NCBI GenBank assembly: GCA_002479455.1 | Contig: DLNB01000030.1 | Span: 1-18,449, forward strand | DNA length: 18,449 bases | Direction: 5' to 3' | DNA from: Acetothermia bacterium UBA7521 | GTDB lineage: Bacteria > Bipolaricaulota > Bipolaricaulia > Bipolaricaulales > Bipolaricaulaceae | Part shown: positions 6,852 to 14,338 of the stretch, piece by piece | Numbering within the stretch: the first letter of the stretch is position 1 | How the letters are laid out: every line of letters begins with the position of its first letter | Program-made: the position numbers and the translations under genes | Notes under the pieces: generated by a model | The model's database searches: none | What the model was told of the DNA's origin: nothing | Seen by the model: only the letters and a program-made list of their open reading frames with translations

Positions 6852-8986
6852 AATGGCTGTGGGTTGTCCTTTTTGTGGCCAGCGGGGTTACCTCGGTGAT
6901 CGCCCAGGAGTTCACCGTAGGCCGGATCGAGGTCGTAGGGAACAACCACGTTCCGACAAAGGAGATCATCGCTGCGGTGCGGTTCGACGTGAACCAGACG
7001 GTCACGCGGGACGAGGTATTAGCCGCAGTCCAAGCTATCCAGAGGCTCGGGTACTTCACCCAAGTAACGCCAGAACTGACGTTTGATGGAGACCTGGTTG
7101 TGGTGAGGTTCAGAGTCGTGGAGTACCCAAAAGTCGAGCGCATCACCTTCGAAGGCCTCCCGCCCGCTCCGACGGGAAGGGGAACCCTCCTGTCGTGGTT
7201 CCAGAACGCGCTGCTCGGCGGCAACAAGCCGTCCGAGACCAGGCTCCGAGAGATCCTCACCGACAAGGGCGTGAAGGCGGGGGCGGTGTTGAACCAGGTG
7301 AAGCTCGAGGCGGCCCTTGCGGCGTTGGCCGAGGAGTACCAGAAGACCGATTGGGCAACGATCCAGATCATTCCTGATCTGCGTGGGCTGGAACTGGTGT
7401 TCACCGTCGAGGAACTCCTGATTGTTGGGCACCGTTTCCACGGGCTGTCCACAATTCCGGAGGAGGAGGCGCGCAGCCTCGTTACGGTTCCGGTGGGAGA
7501 AGTGGGGAGGATCTCCCACATTCAAGCGACGTTGGGCGCGTTCGGCCGGTCCGTGTTCTTCGCGTCGGGAGGGGTCGGTGCGGAGATGGGAGAGGGCGGC
7601 GTGGTGCTGGTCTGGGATCTTGTGGAACGGACGCTCCTCCCGATTCCGACACCGCTCTCCGGGATCGACATCAATGGCGTGACGGCGTTCCCGCTGGAGC
7701 GAATCGAGGGAAGGCTTGGATTGCTTCCCGGTGGCTCCGCCACGAACTACGATGTCCTCAAGGCGCTTGGGCCCATCTACGACTACTACCGCCGGGAAGG
7801 GCTGTTCATGACGGAGTTCGTGAATGAGGGAGTGGAAGGCGGTCGTCTTCAGGTGCACATCAAAGAAGGGAGGGTCGCGCGGGTCGAGGTCGGAGAAAAA
7901 ACCCGCACTGCGGGATGGGTGATCGAACGGGTGATGGACCTCCCTCCGGGACAGCTTCTGACCGAGGGGCGGCTCGTGGCGAGCCGCCAGGCGCTGATGG
8001 CACTCGGGTACTTCGAGGATGTTGCTCTGGAGCCGAGGTGGGCTGCCGACGAGCTCGTTCTCAAGGTCACCGTGACCGACGTGGCCAACCTGGGATCGAT
8101 CGGCGGAAATTTGGCGTTTTCCCCTCAAGACCAGGGGATTGTGGGCAACCTCACCTACAGCCAGAAGAACGTTTTGGGGAGAGCCATCGACCTCGCATTG
8201 TCCCTGGACAAGGGCCTGACAGGCAGTGGCGCCACGACGTGGAGCCTGTCGTTCCGCAGCCATTCGTTCCCCGTGTTCGACCTGGTCAGCCTGGAGTTCT
8301 ACAGACGGGAAGAGGGCAGCGATCCCATCACGTTCACCCTTGGAGGAGGGGCGACTATAGCCTATCCCCTCGCTCCGTACCTTGACCTATCTGTGGGTCT
8401 ATCCAGCGAGAGAGCGTGGGAGTTTCCCGAGGAGACGCCCCTCGATCCGAAGACGTCGGTCGAGGTTGGCCTTGCGTACGACGATCGAGACAGCCCGTTC
8501 TTCCCGCGCACGGGCAGCCGGGGCCGTGTCTCGGTGGAGAAGGCGGGGACGTTCGCCCCAGGGGTCGAGTACCTGAGCTTGAAAAGTGATCTGGCCCAGT
8601 TTGCTCCTGTCGACCTTTCCCTGCTCCTTCGGGAGACGCGTGCCGTTCTCGCCTGGCGCACCACAGGCCGGTGGGGATGGGACCTCCCCGAGCGCTATTG
8701 GTTCACCCTCGGTGGGGTGGACACGGTGCGAGGCGCCAAAGGAGCGAGAACAGATCGCTACGGTCTTCTCAACACCGAATTCCGGATCGAGGTTGCCCAG
8801 GGTTCATGGATCGCTGTGTTCGGCGACTTCGGCGTGACCTGGGACGGCACGATGAAGACATCGCTGGGTGTGGAGCTTGCGGCGAGCGTGGCGGGGATGT
8901 TCGTTCGGCTCGCCGTTGCCTGGCCGAACGACCGCGACCCGACGTGGGTTCCAGCGTTCGAGTTCGGGATGAGCCCGATGTTCTAG
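6848..8986 (+). CDS. bamA: BamA/Omp85-family outer membrane protein assembly factor
   Basis: 712 residues from GTG 6848. A signal peptide (MKWLWVVLFVASGVTSVIAQ, probably cleaved after Ala19 or Gln20) sends it to the periplasm. I read five POTRA-like modules at about 22-93, 94-190, 191-265, 272-344 and 345-411; modules 1, 4 and 5 are the clearest (e.g. QAIQRLGYFTQV and RQALMALGYFEDV). The C-terminal beta-barrel is about 412-712, with the late-barrel DDRDSPFFPRTGSRG segment (546-559), the conserved VRG of loop 6 at 626-628, and a C-terminal Phe ending MSPMF, the barrel signature. The barrel (about 300 residues) is shorter than the roughly 390 of E. coli BamA, so loops must be short. It folds and inserts outer-membrane beta-barrels. 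Followed 32 nt later by the Skp/OmpH-like partner. Confidence 0.92.
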   Translation: MKWLWVVLFVASGVTSVIAQEFTVGRIEVVGNNHVPTKEIIAAVRFDVNQTVTRDEVLAAVQAIQRLGYFTQVTPELTFDGDLVVVRFRVVEYPKVERITFEGLPPAPTGRGTLLSWFQNALLGGNKPSETRLREILTDKGVKAGAVLNQVKLEAALAALAEEYQKTDWATIQIIPDLRGLELVFTVEELLIVGHRFHGLSTIPEEEARSLVTVPVGEVGRISHIQATLGAFGRSVFFASGGVGAEMGEGGVVLVWDLVERTLLPIPTPLSGIDINGVTAFPLERIEGRLGLLPGGSATNYDVLKALGPIYDYYRREGLFMTEFVNEGVEGGRLQVHIKEGRVARVEVGEKTRTAGWVIERVMDLPPGQLLTEGRLVASRQALMALGYFEDVALEPRWAADELVLKVTVTDVANLGSIGGNLAFSPQDQGIVGNLTYSQKNVLGRAIDLALSLDKGLTGSGATTWSLSFRSHSFPVFDLVSLEFYRREEGSDPITFTLGGGATIAYPLAPYLDLSVGLSSERAWEFPEETPLDPKTSVEVGLAYDDRDSPFFPRTGSRGRVSVEKAGTFAPGVEYLSLKSDLAQFAPVDLSLLLRETRAVLAWRTTGRWGWDLPERYWFTLGGVDTVRGAKGARTDRYGLLNTEFRIEVAQGSWIAVFGDFGVTWDGTMKTSLGVELAASVAGMFVRLAVAWPNDRDPTWVPAFEFGMSPMF

Positions 8987-9006
8987 GGTAGACTGCAGAC
9001 CATCAC

Positions 9007-9013
9007 GGGAGGA
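9007..9013 (+). promoter_or_regulatory. Ribosome binding site of the Skp/OmpH-like gene
   Basis: GGGAGGA stands 5 nt before ATG 9019 in the 32-nt gap after bamA. Strong match; supports the chosen start. Confidence 0.75.
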
Positions 9014-9018
9014 TTGAG

Positions 9019-9810
9019 ATGAAGACACAGTGGATCGTGGGTTTGGTTGTGGGCGCGCTGGTCCTAGGTTTGGTCGGAGGTATCGTGGGGAGCGTGTTGT
9101 TTCCCCCCAAAACTGCGGGGGGAGACGTCACGAAGCTCGCCGACCGTGTGGCGAAGGTTGAGTCAGGCCAGAAGGAGATCGAGACGCGGGTCTCTGGAAT
9201 CACGGCAAGCGGAGCGGGGCTCCGTGTGGCGATTGTGGACGCGGAGACCTTGTTCACGCGGGTCTTCCTCCCTCAGGTGCAAACCGAACGAGCGGCGATG
9301 GAGGCCAAAGCCCGCGACGTTCAGACCCTCCAGGCTGACTACGCGGCGGGGAAGGTCCAGCTTGCCACCTATCAGCAACGGTACCTGCGGCTCCAGGCGG
9401 AGTTTGTCCAGGCCTCTCTCCAGGTGAACATGGCCATGCTTGACAAGATGATCACCTCGCCCGGGTTTCTCAACATGCGGACGGATCTTGAATCGGTGCG
9501 CACTCAGGCCAAGCCGATCGTAGACGAGGTTGAGAAGACGGTCAAGGAAGCTCAGGTCACGATTCTCGACATGCAGGGATTCAGTGAGCGGCTGCAGCAA
9601 CTCCAGACGGCGTTTCAGCAGCTCGATCAGCTCTTGACGCAGGTTGCGGCAGCGAAGATGGTGGAGATCACGCAGCAGGTGGCGCGAGAAAAAGGGTACG
9701 ACCTCGTGGTGCGGACGAAGGACGTGGTCATGTTCCGTCGGGAGTCCACGGTCGTCGACCTCTCCTCGGACGTGGAGGGCCGCCTGTGGAGCTTGTTCCC
9801 AACCCGGTGA
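9019..9810 (+). CDS. Skp/OmpH-like periplasmic chaperone with N-terminal membrane anchor
   Basis: 263 residues. An N-terminal hydrophobic segment (about 6-28, Gly/Val/Leu-rich) follows MKTQW; no clear AxA cleavage site is present, so it may be an uncleaved anchor facing the periplasm. Residues 36-58 form a short heptad-like coil (LADRVAKVESGQKEIETRV), then LRVAIVDAETLFTRVF (68-83) matches the first beta-strand and helix of OmpH/Skp. Long Gln/Ala-rich helices (85-205) would form the tentacle, and KMVEITQQVAREKGYDLVV (213-231) followed by VVDLSSDV is the conserved C-terminal OmpH ending. Typical Skp is about 160 residues, so this form is much enlarged. Family placement rests on these end motifs and on the position directly after bamA, where ompH/skp usually lies. 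Confidence 0.75.
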   Translation: MKTQWIVGLVVGALVLGLVGGIVGSVLFPPKTAGGDVTKLADRVAKVESGQKEIETRVSGITASGAGLRVAIVDAETLFTRVFLPQVQTERAAMEAKARDVQTLQADYAAGKVQLATYQQRYLRLQAEFVQASLQVNMAMLDKMITSPGFLNMRTDLESVRTQAKPIVDEVEKTVKEAQVTILDMQGFSERLQQLQTAFQQLDQLLTQVAAAKMVEITQQVAREKGYDLVVRTKDVVMFRRESTVVDLSSDVEGRLWSLFPTR

Positions 9811-9843
9811 TCACTGTCTGATCTAAGAGGGGGAGAACTCGCG

Positions 9844-10755
9844 ATGTGCGGATGCCTCGTCGAGTCGGTGCCGAACGTGTCGGAGGGGCGCGACCGCGCG
9901 GCGATCGAGGCCATCGCGGCAGCCGTCCAGGAGGTGCCGACGGTGCGTCTCCTCGACGTTCAGTCAGATTTCGACCACCATCGCACGGTGTTCACCCTCG
10001 TGGGAGAGCCGCACGGGATGGCCGAGGCGGTGCTCCGTCTGTTTGCGGCTGCCTTGCCGAGAATCGATCTACGTACCCATCGCGGGGAGCACCCGCGGAT
10101 GGGGGCGGTGGATGTGGTCCCGTTTGTGCCGGTGCGTGGGGTGACGATGGCCGACTGCGTCACCCTCGCCCGGCAGGTAGGCCAAGAGGTGTGGGACCGG
10201 TTTCGGGTCCCGGTCTACTTGTACGAGGAGGCGGCGAGTCGCCCCGAGCGCCGGGACCTCGCCGCGATTCGCCGCGGGGAGTTCGAGGGTTTCGCACAGA
10301 AGATCCAGACCGAGGACTGGGCGCCGGACTTCGGGGAGAGGGTGCTCCACCCTGCTGCTGGGGCCACCGCGATCGGGGCCCGGGAGTTTCTCATCGCGTT
10401 CAACGTGAACCTTGGCACCTCCGATCTGAGGATCGCCAAAGCGGTTGCGCAGGCTGTGCGCGGTTCCTCGGGAGGGCTGCGGTACGTGAAGGCCCTCGGC
10501 CTGGCCCTTGGCGAGCGGGGAATCGTTCAGGTTTCGATGAATCTCACCAACTACAAGAAGACCCCTCTCGCCCGGACCCTCGAGCTGGTGCGGGGCGAGG
10601 CTGCCCGGTACGGGGTGCCGGTCGTGGGCACGGAGATCGTGGGTCTGATTCCTGAGGAGGCGCTGTACCAGGCGGCGGCCCACTACCTCAGCTTGGAGCA
10701 GTTCACGCCAGATCTGATCCTCGAACAACGGGTAGACTCGGCCTTCAAGGGCTAA
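9844..10755 (+). CDS. Glutamate formimidoyltransferase (formiminotransferase domain only)
   Basis: 303 residues, matching the stand-alone transferase half of FTCD. The enzyme moves a formimino group from N-formiminoglutamate to tetrahydrofolate (last step of one histidine-degradation route) and can also handle 5-formyl-THF. Visible signatures are ESVPNVSEGRD (7-17), FDHHRTVFTLVG (43-54), RTHRGEHPRMGAVDVVPFVP (77-96) with His83 equivalent to the catalytic His82 of the porcine enzyme, and VNLGTSDL with the later QVSMNLTNYKKTPL. No cyclodeaminase domain follows, and no histidine-degradation gene is nearby. Start ATG 9844 has GGGGGAG 8 nt upstream. Its stop shares one base with the murD ATG (TAATG), so it is probably cotranslated with the cell-wall genes; the reason is not obvious. 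Confidence 0.93.
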   Translation: MCGCLVESVPNVSEGRDRAAIEAIAAAVQEVPTVRLLDVQSDFDHHRTVFTLVGEPHGMAEAVLRLFAAALPRIDLRTHRGEHPRMGAVDVVPFVPVRGVTMADCVTLARQVGQEVWDRFRVPVYLYEEAASRPERRDLAAIRRGEFEGFAQKIQTEDWAPDFGERVLHPAAGATAIGAREFLIAFNVNLGTSDLRIAKAVAQAVRGSSGGLRYVKALGLALGERGIVQVSMNLTNYKKTPLARTLELVRGEAARYGVPVVGTEIVGLIPEEALYQAAAHYLSLEQFTPDLILEQRVDSAFKG

Positions 10756-12038
10756 TGCCGCGCCCGTTGCCGTTTCGCCGGGTGAGCGTGATCGGCCTCG
10801 CCCGGACCGGGCGGGCTGTTGTGGGCGCCCTCGCCCCCCGCGGGGTGAAGGTGTTCGTGTCCGAAGGGCGTCCGCTGACTCCCGAGGAAAAGGCGTTTCT
10901 CGCCAACCAGGCGGCATGGGAGGAACGCGGCCACACGGAGCGTGTCCTGGAGGCAGATCTTGTCGTCCCCAGCCCGGGCGTGCCGTCGCACAGCGCGGTG
11001 CTTCAGGAGGCGATCCGCCGACGGATTCCCATCTGGTCCGAGATCGAACTCGCGTACCGCGTCGCCGAACCTGAGATCCTCATCGCTGTCACCGGAACCA
11101 ACGGCAAGACGACGACGGTTGAGCTCATCGGGGGGATCCTCCGCGCGGCGGGGCTCGATCCGGTGGTGGCGGGGAACATCGGCTGTCCCGCCATCTTCAC
11201 GGCGGGCGAGGTGGCCGAACGACCCTGGGTGCTCGAGGTCAGCTCGTACCAGCTGGAGTGGACGGAGACGTTTCGCCCTTCGGTTGCCGTATGGCTCAAC
11301 TTCGCTCCCGATCACCTCGATCACCACGGGACCCTCGCGGCGTACTTTGCAGCCAAGGGCCGGATCCTGGCCTGCCAGAGAGAAGAGGACGTGGCGATCT
11401 TGCCGCGGGAGGTCCTGACGTGCGTGGCCCCACGGGCGCAGACCGTAGACCTCCACAGCATCGAGCTTCCCTCGGGCTGGGGAACAGATCTGCCGGATCA
11501 CCTCCGCGACGACCTTCGGGCAGCGTGGGCGGCGAGCTGTGCTGCGAGCCCCGACCTGCGCTTATGTCCTCCCATCTACACCGAGGTCGCTGCGGCGCTT
11601 CGCCAACCCCATCGTCTGGAGTGGGTGGGGGAGTTCAGGGGCATCCCGTTTGTGGATGACTCCAAAGGAACGAACGCTCACGCCACCGTTGCCGCGCTCG
11701 CCGCGGTTCCGGGCCCGGTGGTGCTGATCCTTGGGGGACGCCACAAACGGGGCGGCTACGAAGATCTCATCCCCTTCCTACGCGGCCGGGTGCGCATGTG
11801 CATCTTGATCGGCGAATCGCAGGCGTACTTTGCCGACCTGCTCGCTTCGGGGGAGGTTCCGTATGAGATGGCCAGCGACCCCAGCGACGCCCTGCTCCAG
11901 GCGTATCGCATCGCTCGACCGGGCGACACGGTACTCCTCTCGCCGGCGTGCGCCAGCTTCGACCAGTTCCGAGACTACGCCCAACGGGGCGAACTCTTCC
12001 AGAAAGCGTTCTTCGCTCTCGATCTCGATATGGAGTAG
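10755..12038 (+). CDS. murD: UDP-N-acetylmuramoyl-L-alanine--D-glutamate ligase
   Basis: Cytoplasmic Mur ligase, 427 residues, adding D-Glu to UDP-MurNAc-L-Ala with ATP. N-terminal Rossmann domain (VSVIGLARTGRAVV, 10-23); P-loop GTNGKTTT at 114-121; Glu161 in EVSSYQLEW; DHLDHHG at 186-192; Lys201 in AAKGRIL at the place of the carbamylated lysine; HRLE 286-289 and DDSKGTNAHAT 301-311 opening the C-terminal domain; LSPACASFDQF 395-405 is the MurD-type ending. The odd feature is the adenine-pocket motif HNxxN: the aligned stretch reads LPDHLRDDLRAAWAA, with Leu250 and Asp253 replacing both Asn residues, and the segment before it (about 220-270) is divergent. The neighbouring MurC keeps the motif. 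All other motifs argue that it is MurD and functional. Confidence 0.92.
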   Translation: MPRPLPFRRVSVIGLARTGRAVVGALAPRGVKVFVSEGRPLTPEEKAFLANQAAWEERGHTERVLEADLVVPSPGVPSHSAVLQEAIRRRIPIWSEIELAYRVAEPEILIAVTGTNGKTTTVELIGGILRAAGLDPVVAGNIGCPAIFTAGEVAERPWVLEVSSYQLEWTETFRPSVAVWLNFAPDHLDHHGTLAAYFAAKGRILACQREEDVAILPREVLTCVAPRAQTVDLHSIELPSGWGTDLPDHLRDDLRAAWAASCAASPDLRLCPPIYTEVAAALRQPHRLEWVGEFRGIPFVDDSKGTNAHATVAALAAVPGPVVLILGGRHKRGGYEDLIPFLRGRVRMCILIGESQAYFADLLASGEVPYEMASDPSDALLQAYRIARPGDTVLLSPACASFDQFRDYAQRGELFQKAFFALDLDME

Positions 12039-12134
12039 GGGGTCTCTGTCCCCTGCTCGGGGGACACCGCGCACCTCTTCTCCGGAACGATAGCCGGGGG
12101 AGCTAACCCCGCGGTCCTTTGGCCGAAGGGACAT
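12039..12134 (+). promoter_or_regulatory. Structured 96-nt leader between murD and ftsW
   Basis: This is the only sizeable gap in the rightward block. It contains three perfect short inverted repeats: GTCCCC/GGGGAC (12048-12053 with 12060-12065, 6-nt loop), CGGGG/CCCCG (12095-12099 with 12107-12111, 7-nt loop) and a 7-bp stem just before the ftsW start. No T-tract follows any of them, so they do not look like classical rho-independent terminators. I do not recognise a known riboswitch class and see no convincing promoter. Conservation is needed to tell a regulatory RNA from chance pairing in GC-rich DNA. Confidence 0.4.
12114..12132 (+). promoter_or_regulatory. Hairpin overlapping the ftsW ribosome binding site
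   Basis: GTCCTTT pairs with AAGGGAC (seven pairs including one G-T) around the 5-nt loop GGCCG. The right arm contains AAGGG, the only Shine-Dalgarno-like sequence for the ftsW GTG, which begins 2 nt after the stem. Folded, the RBS would be hidden. Pairing is seen directly; a regulatory role is inferred. Confidence 0.45.
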
Positions 12135-13268
12135 GTGCGCCACACTACCTTTGCCATGGGGAGCCTTGAGGGCAAGATCGCGGTGGTCCTCGCTTTCTTG
12201 CTCTTGGCGGGTTTTCTGTTCGTCTACTCGGCGAGCTCTCCTCTGTCGCTGCGCCTGACCGGCGATGCTTGGTCGCTGCTCAAGCGGCAGATCATCGGGG
12301 GAGTCCTCGGGTTGGCTGCCCTTGTCGTCCTGTGGCGGGTGGACTACCACGTGTGGGCGAAGATCGATGACCTGTTGCTGGGAGGGGCGTTCGTGCTCCT
12401 CCTCCTCACCCTGGTTCCGCCGCTTGCGGAAGGGTCGCGCTGGTTGAGGCTCGGCCCGTTCCCGTTCCAGCCGTCCGAGATCGGCAAGGTTGCCCTCGTG
12501 CTGTACGTGGCGGGATCCCTCGTCCGCCGCGGAGGTCGGCTCGCGCGGTACCGGGAAGCGGTTCTCCCGTATGTGCTCGTGCTGGGGATGTTCGGGCTCG
12601 TGCTCCTTCTGCAGCCGGATTCGGGGATGCTCCTCGTGTACACGGTCACGGTCGCGTTCCTCTTGTGGGTGGGGGGGGTTCCCGTGCGCCACCTTCTTGC
12701 CACCCTGCTCGGAACGCTTCCGGTGGCTGGCGTGGTGCTGTTCTTTGCGCGGTACAGATTGGAGCGGTTCGCCGCGTTTCTCAACCCAGAACCGTACCGG
12801 GATACCTACGGGTACCAGACGTTTCAGTCGTTGCTTGCCGTGGGATCGGGAGGGATGTTCGGTCGGGGGCTCGGCGCGTCGCGGGCGAAGCTGTTCTACC
12901 TCCCTGCGGCGCACAACGATTTCCTGTTCTCCGTAGTGGCCGAGGAAACGGGGCTCATCGGCTCGCTGTGCGTGATTGCTCTCTTGGGGTTTCTCGTGGT
13001 GTTGGGGTTTCGTGCTGCCCGCCAAGCTCCGGACAAACTGGGGACACTCTATGCGTGGGGGGCTTCGTTCCTCCTGGGGTTCCAGGCCCTTCTCAACCTT
13101 GCGGTGGCGGTGGGGGTCGTGCCCGTGACCGGGTTGACCCTGCCCTTCTTGAGCTACGGTGGATCGTCGCTCATGGTGAGCCTGATGCTCGGCGGGCTCA
13201 TCCTCGGCGTGGCCCGCGCGAGCCGGAGGGCCACGGTGGGGGTTCTCATCCCCGGGGTGCGAGGATGA
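12135..13268 (+). CDS. ftsW: Septal peptidoglycan glycosyltransferase FtsW (SEDS family)
   Basis: Multi-span inner-membrane protein, 377 residues from GTG 12135 (alternative ATG 12156, seven codons later, with no RBS of its own). SEDS polymerases build glycan strands from lipid II. Signatures: EGSRWLRLGPFPFQPSE (99-115), LQPDSGMLLVYT (159-170), GYQTFQSLLAVGSGGMFGRG (226-245), LPAAHNDFLFSVVAEE (256-271) with the catalytic-type Asp262, and LPFLSYGGSS (336-345). About ten hydrophobic segments can be counted. FtsW rather than RodA is chosen because of its place between murD and murG in a dcw cluster; motif content alone does not separate them. Its transpeptidase partner FtsI is not in the window. 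The stop overlaps murG as ATGA. Confidence 0.93.
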   Translation: MRHTTFAMGSLEGKIAVVLAFLLLAGFLFVYSASSPLSLRLTGDAWSLLKRQIIGGVLGLAALVVLWRVDYHVWAKIDDLLLGGAFVLLLLTLVPPLAEGSRWLRLGPFPFQPSEIGKVALVLYVAGSLVRRGGRLARYREAVLPYVLVLGMFGLVLLLQPDSGMLLVYTVTVAFLLWVGGVPVRHLLATLLGTLPVAGVVLFFARYRLERFAAFLNPEPYRDTYGYQTFQSLLAVGSGGMFGRGLGASRAKLFYLPAAHNDFLFSVVAEETGLIGSLCVIALLGFLVVLGFRAARQAPDKLGTLYAWGASFLLGFQALLNLAVAVGVVPVTGLTLPFLSYGGSSLMVSLMLGGLILGVARASRRATVGVLIPGVRG

Positions 13269-14338
13269 AGGTTCTCGTGGCAGCGGGCGGCACGGGCGGC
13301 CATATCTACCCGGCACTGGCCGTGGTCGAGGAACTCCAGAACCGCGGCCTACTCTCTCGGATCGGTTGGGTCGGTGATTCCAATCGTCTCGAGGAGAGGG
13401 TTGTCCATCGGCTTTCCTGGATGGAGTTCTATCCCCTTTCCTCTCATGGGATCGACCGCCGTCGACCGTGGACTTGGCCGGGTTCTCTTCTACGAACAAT
13501 GGGAGGGCTTCTGCGCGCGATCGCCATCGTACGCCGATTCGAACCGGACGTCGTGTTCGGAACCGGCGGACACGCCGCGTTTTCTCCCTTGGTGGCGGCA
13601 TGGTTTCTCCATATTCCGACGGTGATTCATGAGCAGAATGCACGGATGGGGCTCAGCAACCGGCTTCTGGCTCGAATCGCGGATCGCGTGCTTCTCTCGT
13701 ACCCGGAGACCCATGGCGTCCCCCCGCGGGCGCGGACCGAGGTCACGGGGAATCCCGTGCGTAACGAGGTGAACAGCGTTTCCCCCCAACTCGGGGGCGA
13801 GTTGCTGGTCGTGGGGGGGTCCCAGGGTTCGCGGTGCTTGATCGAGGCCATGCTCCGCGCCGCTCCCGAGTTGGCACGAGCCCCGCGACTTCGGATGCGA
13901 GTTGTTGTGGGAAACGCGTCTCCAGTGGAGGACGTAGCGGAATCCCTTGCAAGAGCCGGGGTGACGGCCGAGGTCGTGAGGTACGTCGAGCCGTTTGCCG
14001 ACGCCCTGGCCGAGGCCCGGCTCGTTGTGGCGCGGGCGGGAGCGACAACCGTGGCCGAGGTGGCAGCGGCCGGGCGGCCCACGGTGTTCGTCCCGTGGAA
14101 CGGAGCGGCGAACAGGCACCAGCACGACAACGCACGGGTGATGGCCCGCAGCGGGGGGTGTCTTGTGCTGACGGAAGAAGTTGCTCTTCGCGGGTTGGGG
14201 AAACTCGTGACGGAGCTGTGGGCCGATGACCTGAAACTTCGCGACATGGCCTCGGCGGCCCGGGCCCTGGCCCGGCCGGATGCCGGCCGAAGGGTAGCAG
14301 AGGCACTTCTCGCACTCGTGGAGGACAAACGAACATGA
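13265..14338 (+). CDS. murG: UDP-GlcNAc:undecaprenyl-PP-MurNAc-pentapeptide GlcNAc transferase
   Basis: GT28 glycosyltransferase on the inner face of the cytoplasmic membrane that turns lipid I into lipid II; 357 residues. N-terminal acceptor domain has the glycine loops GGTGGHIYPALA (8-19) and FGTGGHAAFSP (98-108) and HEQNARMGLSNR (122-133). The donor-binding C-terminal domain has GNPVR (162-166), GGSQGSR (184-190, usually GGSQGA), and ARAGATTVAEVAAAGRPTVFVPW (256-278) with the UDP-binding Glu265. The frame is open upstream within ftsW, but ATG 13265 gives the family's standard start MKVLVAAGGTGG. Both ends are ATGA overlaps, with ftsW and murC. Confidence 0.97.
   Translation: MKVLVAAGGTGGHIYPALAVVEELQNRGLLSRIGWVGDSNRLEERVVHRLSWMEFYPLSSHGIDRRRPWTWPGSLLRTMGGLLRAIAIVRRFEPDVVFGTGGHAAFSPLVAAWFLHIPTVIHEQNARMGLSNRLLARIADRVLLSYPETHGVPPRARTEVTGNPVRNEVNSVSPQLGGELLVVGGSQGSRCLIEAMLRAAPELARAPRLRMRVVVGNASPVEDVAESLARAGVTAEVVRYVEPFADALAEARLVVARAGATTVAEVAAAGRPTVFVPWNGAANRHQHDNARVMARSGGCLVLTEEVALRGLGKLVTELWADDLKLRDMASAARALARPDAGRRVAEALLALVEDKRT

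Noticed and set aside
7019..8263. 414-codon minus-strand open frame opposite bamA
   Set aside because: No domain, low-complexity composition, no RBS; shadow of the BamA-family gene.
12048..12065. GC-rich hairpin after murD as a rho-independent terminator
   Set aside because: Stem of 6 bp is followed by GC-rich sequence, not a T-tract; at most a pause or structural element.
12665..13264. 200-codon in-frame extension of murG inside ftsW
   Set aside because: MurG proteins begin at MKVLVAAGGTGG; the upstream part is an out-of-frame reading of ftsW.
11778..13643. 621-codon minus-strand open frame opposite murD-ftsW-murG
   Set aside because: Spans three well-supported genes on the other strand, is rich in Arg, Pro, Glu and His with no motif, and crosses their junctions; a shadow frame.
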